Assembly: GCA_021794205.1 (NCBI GenBank)
Contig: JAJYRH010000005.1
Coordinates: forward strand, 48,785 to 112,784
Origin: a bacterium
GTDB lineage: Bacteria; Vulcanimicrobiota; Vulcanimicrobiia; Vulcanimicrobiales; Vulcanimicrobiaceae
Reading direction: 5' to 3'
DNA: 64,000 nucleotides
This document shows positions 62,841 through 64,000 of the stretch, piece after piece; position 1 is the stretch's first letter; every line of letters begins with the position of its first letter. The notes under the pieces were generated by a model, which did no database searches, was not told the DNA's origin, and worked only from the letters and a program-made list of their open reading frames with translations. Made by a program: the position numbers and the translations under genes.

Positions 62841-63920
62841 ATGCCTCGTGGACTCTGTGCGTGGCTCGCGCTGCCGTTCGTGCTACTTCCGCTCTCCGCA
62901 AGGGCGTCGATCGACGTTCGCACGCACGTACCGGCGACCGCATTCCATGGGACGACCTTAGCACCGAATGCAGCGGCGTGGAGGACGGGCGCCTTACCGG
63001 GGAGCCGCTTTACCGATATCGTCACGCGTGCGCGCGCGGGTGCGGGGCTTGCGGTGAGGACCAGCCTGCTCTACGACAACCGGAACCTCTACGTTCGCTT
63101 TCAGGTCGACCAGCGCGGCGTGCCGATAACGGCGACGCAACGGACCGACGACGTCGGCTTTGGGACCGACGATTTCGTCGGCATCGGGATCGACCCGAGC
63201 GGCGACGGCTCGCGCGTCTACTTCTTTGAAGTGACGCCGGCGGGGGTGCGCTACCAGCAGGCATCGGAGAACGCGCGCTACCGGCCGCACTGGCAGGCGA
63301 GTGCGAGGATGGGGAAGGGCTCGTGGAGCGCAAGGATGCGGATTCCGCTCTCCGCGCTCGGGCTCTCGGGCAACGCGCGGCAGAGCTGGCGGATCGATAT
63401 CGTGCGCTCGATCGCGGCGACGAGCCGCCGCTTTACCTGGGCGTACAACGGCTTGATGAACGACGGCCAATTCGGCCCGTGGCCGGATTTCACCGACGCG
63501 CGCTTCTGGCCGACGTGGGGGCCGCTGCATTTCGCGCACCGGCGCGCTGCGGCGCTGCCGAAGCCGCGCATTAGCCTCTACACGCTCGAGAGCGTCGGGA
63601 GCGACCGGAACCAGTTCGAGCAGACCGATGGATCGTTCGCCCCGCAGGGCGTGCGCACGGCGGGAATCGACGTGAGCATTCCTATCGCGCCGACGATGCA
63701 TTTTGTCGGCACGTTGGCCCCGGACTTCTCCAACGTCGAGGTCGACCAACAGACGATCTCCCCGCAAGAATTTCGCCGCAATCTCAACGAGTATCGCCCG
63801 TTCTTCTCCCAGGGTGCCTCGTTTATCAATAACGACGCGGGCGGGAGCAACATCGAGACGTTTTATTCCCCGGGGAGGTCGGACCGAGTTTCGGGTAAAT
63901 TGGCCGGCGCCCTCGCGTAA
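62841..63920 (+). CDS. CBM9/DUF5916-type outer-membrane protein, shortened
   Basis: Exported protein (signal LCAWLALPFVLLPLSARAS). The N-terminal domain is CBM9/DOMON-like (about 25-205: LLYDNRNLYVRFQVDQRG, TDDFVGIGIDPSGDG, WSARMRIPLSALGLSG), and then the DUF5916 barrel begins with LAPDFSNVEVDQQTISPQEF and PFFSQGASFINND. Family members usually run to 700 residues or more; here the frame stops at 359, soon after ETFYSPGR. Either the gene is broken near 63870 or the rest is in another frame beyond the window. Confidence 0.75.
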   Translation: MPRGLCAWLALPFVLLPLSARASIDVRTHVPATAFHGTTLAPNAAAWRTGALPGSRFTDIVTRARAGAGLAVRTSLLYDNRNLYVRFQVDQRGVPITATQRTDDVGFGTDDFVGIGIDPSGDGSRVYFFEVTPAGVRYQQASENARYRPHWQASARMGKGSWSARMRIPLSALGLSGNARQSWRIDIVRSIAATSRRFTWAYNGLMNDGQFGPWPDFTDARFWPTWGPLHFAHRRAAALPKPRISLYTLESVGSDRNQFEQTDGSFAPQGVRTAGIDVSIPIAPTMHFVGTLAPDFSNVEVDQQTISPQEFRRNLNEYRPFFSQGASFINNDAGGSNIETFYSPGRSDRVSGKLAGALA

Positions 63921-63982
63921 GCGGGGCATGGAACCAGGAGCGGCGTAGCTCCGGATTATCAACATCCAAAGGAGACTACGCC

Positions 63983-64000
63983 GTGAAGAAATCTTACCCC
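63983..64000 (+). CDS. Start of a further gene, cut by the window edge
   Basis: Six codons (GTG, then KKSYP) with AAAGGAG eight bases upstream. The opening MKKSYP is common in IS3-type transposase OrfA proteins, which would explain the break in the preceding gene, but six residues are not enough to decide. Confidence 0.35.

Overview
The window looks like chromosomal DNA of a GC-rich diderm bacterium. GC-rich codon use, frequent GTG and TTG starts, a lipid-transport MlaE-MlaF-MlaD set, a PASTA-type Ser/Thr kinase, and the cdaA-cdaR(ybbR)-glmM cluster together suggest a deep Terrabacteria-side lineage. Candidatus Eremiobacterota (WPS-2) or a close relative is my best guess. This is inference from gene content only; no 16S rRNA gene is present.

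Layout. 1-4.8 kb: the 3' end of rdgB, a GNAT protein, seven tRNA genes in two clusters, and a GGDEF/EAL signalling protein between them. 4.8-8.1 kb: tig, clpP, clpX (protein folding and degradation). 8.1-9.4 kb, minus strand: surE followed by a peroxiredoxin-like gene that contains one in-frame TGA at the expected redox-cysteine site, with a hairpin just behind it. This is a candidate selenoprotein and the most striking item here. 9.4-25.4 kb: an MFS transporter, valS, pyrimidine genes (pyrR, pyrB, pyrC, carA, carB), a BatD/MoxR/DUF58/VWA module and pdxH lying between carA and carB, and marC on the other strand. 25.4-35.2 kb: a long, tightly coupled gene chain (unknown Cys-rich protein, class B PBP, PASTA kinase, ruvC, ruvA, ruvB, SpoIID-like, PilZ, queA, quinone oxidoreductase), followed by superoxide dismutase and, on the minus strand, rqcH. 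37.3-46.6 kb: a lipoprotein, gmk, rpoZ, glmS, rph, a coiled-coil protein, mlaE, mlaF, mlaD with an extra C-terminal domain, panE and an AIM24 protein. 46.6-52.2 kb: a DUF4097-like lipoprotein, xerC, an ArsB/NhaD-type transporter, an AlkA-like glycosylase, a small unknown protein and glcF. 52.3-56.1 kb: two coupled NHL-repeat lipoproteins. 56.1-56.9 kb: leader structures, a 161-bp tandem repeat built on the 3' part of tRNA-Gln, and the intact tRNA-Gln. 56.9-61.3 kb, minus strand: unknown gene, cdaA, cdaR, glmM, then a ydaO-type c-di-AMP riboswitch leading an NlpC/P60 hydrolase and a small membrane protein. 61.4-64 kb: rsgA, a small secreted protein, a shortened CBM9/DUF5916-type protein, and the first codons of one more gene.

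How the genes fit together. Neighbouring genes are joined again and again by a 4-nt NTGA overlap of start and stop codon, which points to translational coupling. The same pattern offers a CTG start for queA. The c-di-AMP synthase and the c-di-AMP-sensing leader of a cell-wall hydrolase are adjacent, so signal and target appear together. Because at least a dozen genes here stop at TGA, the in-frame TGA of the peroxiredoxin-like gene is not explained by a genome-wide change of the genetic code.
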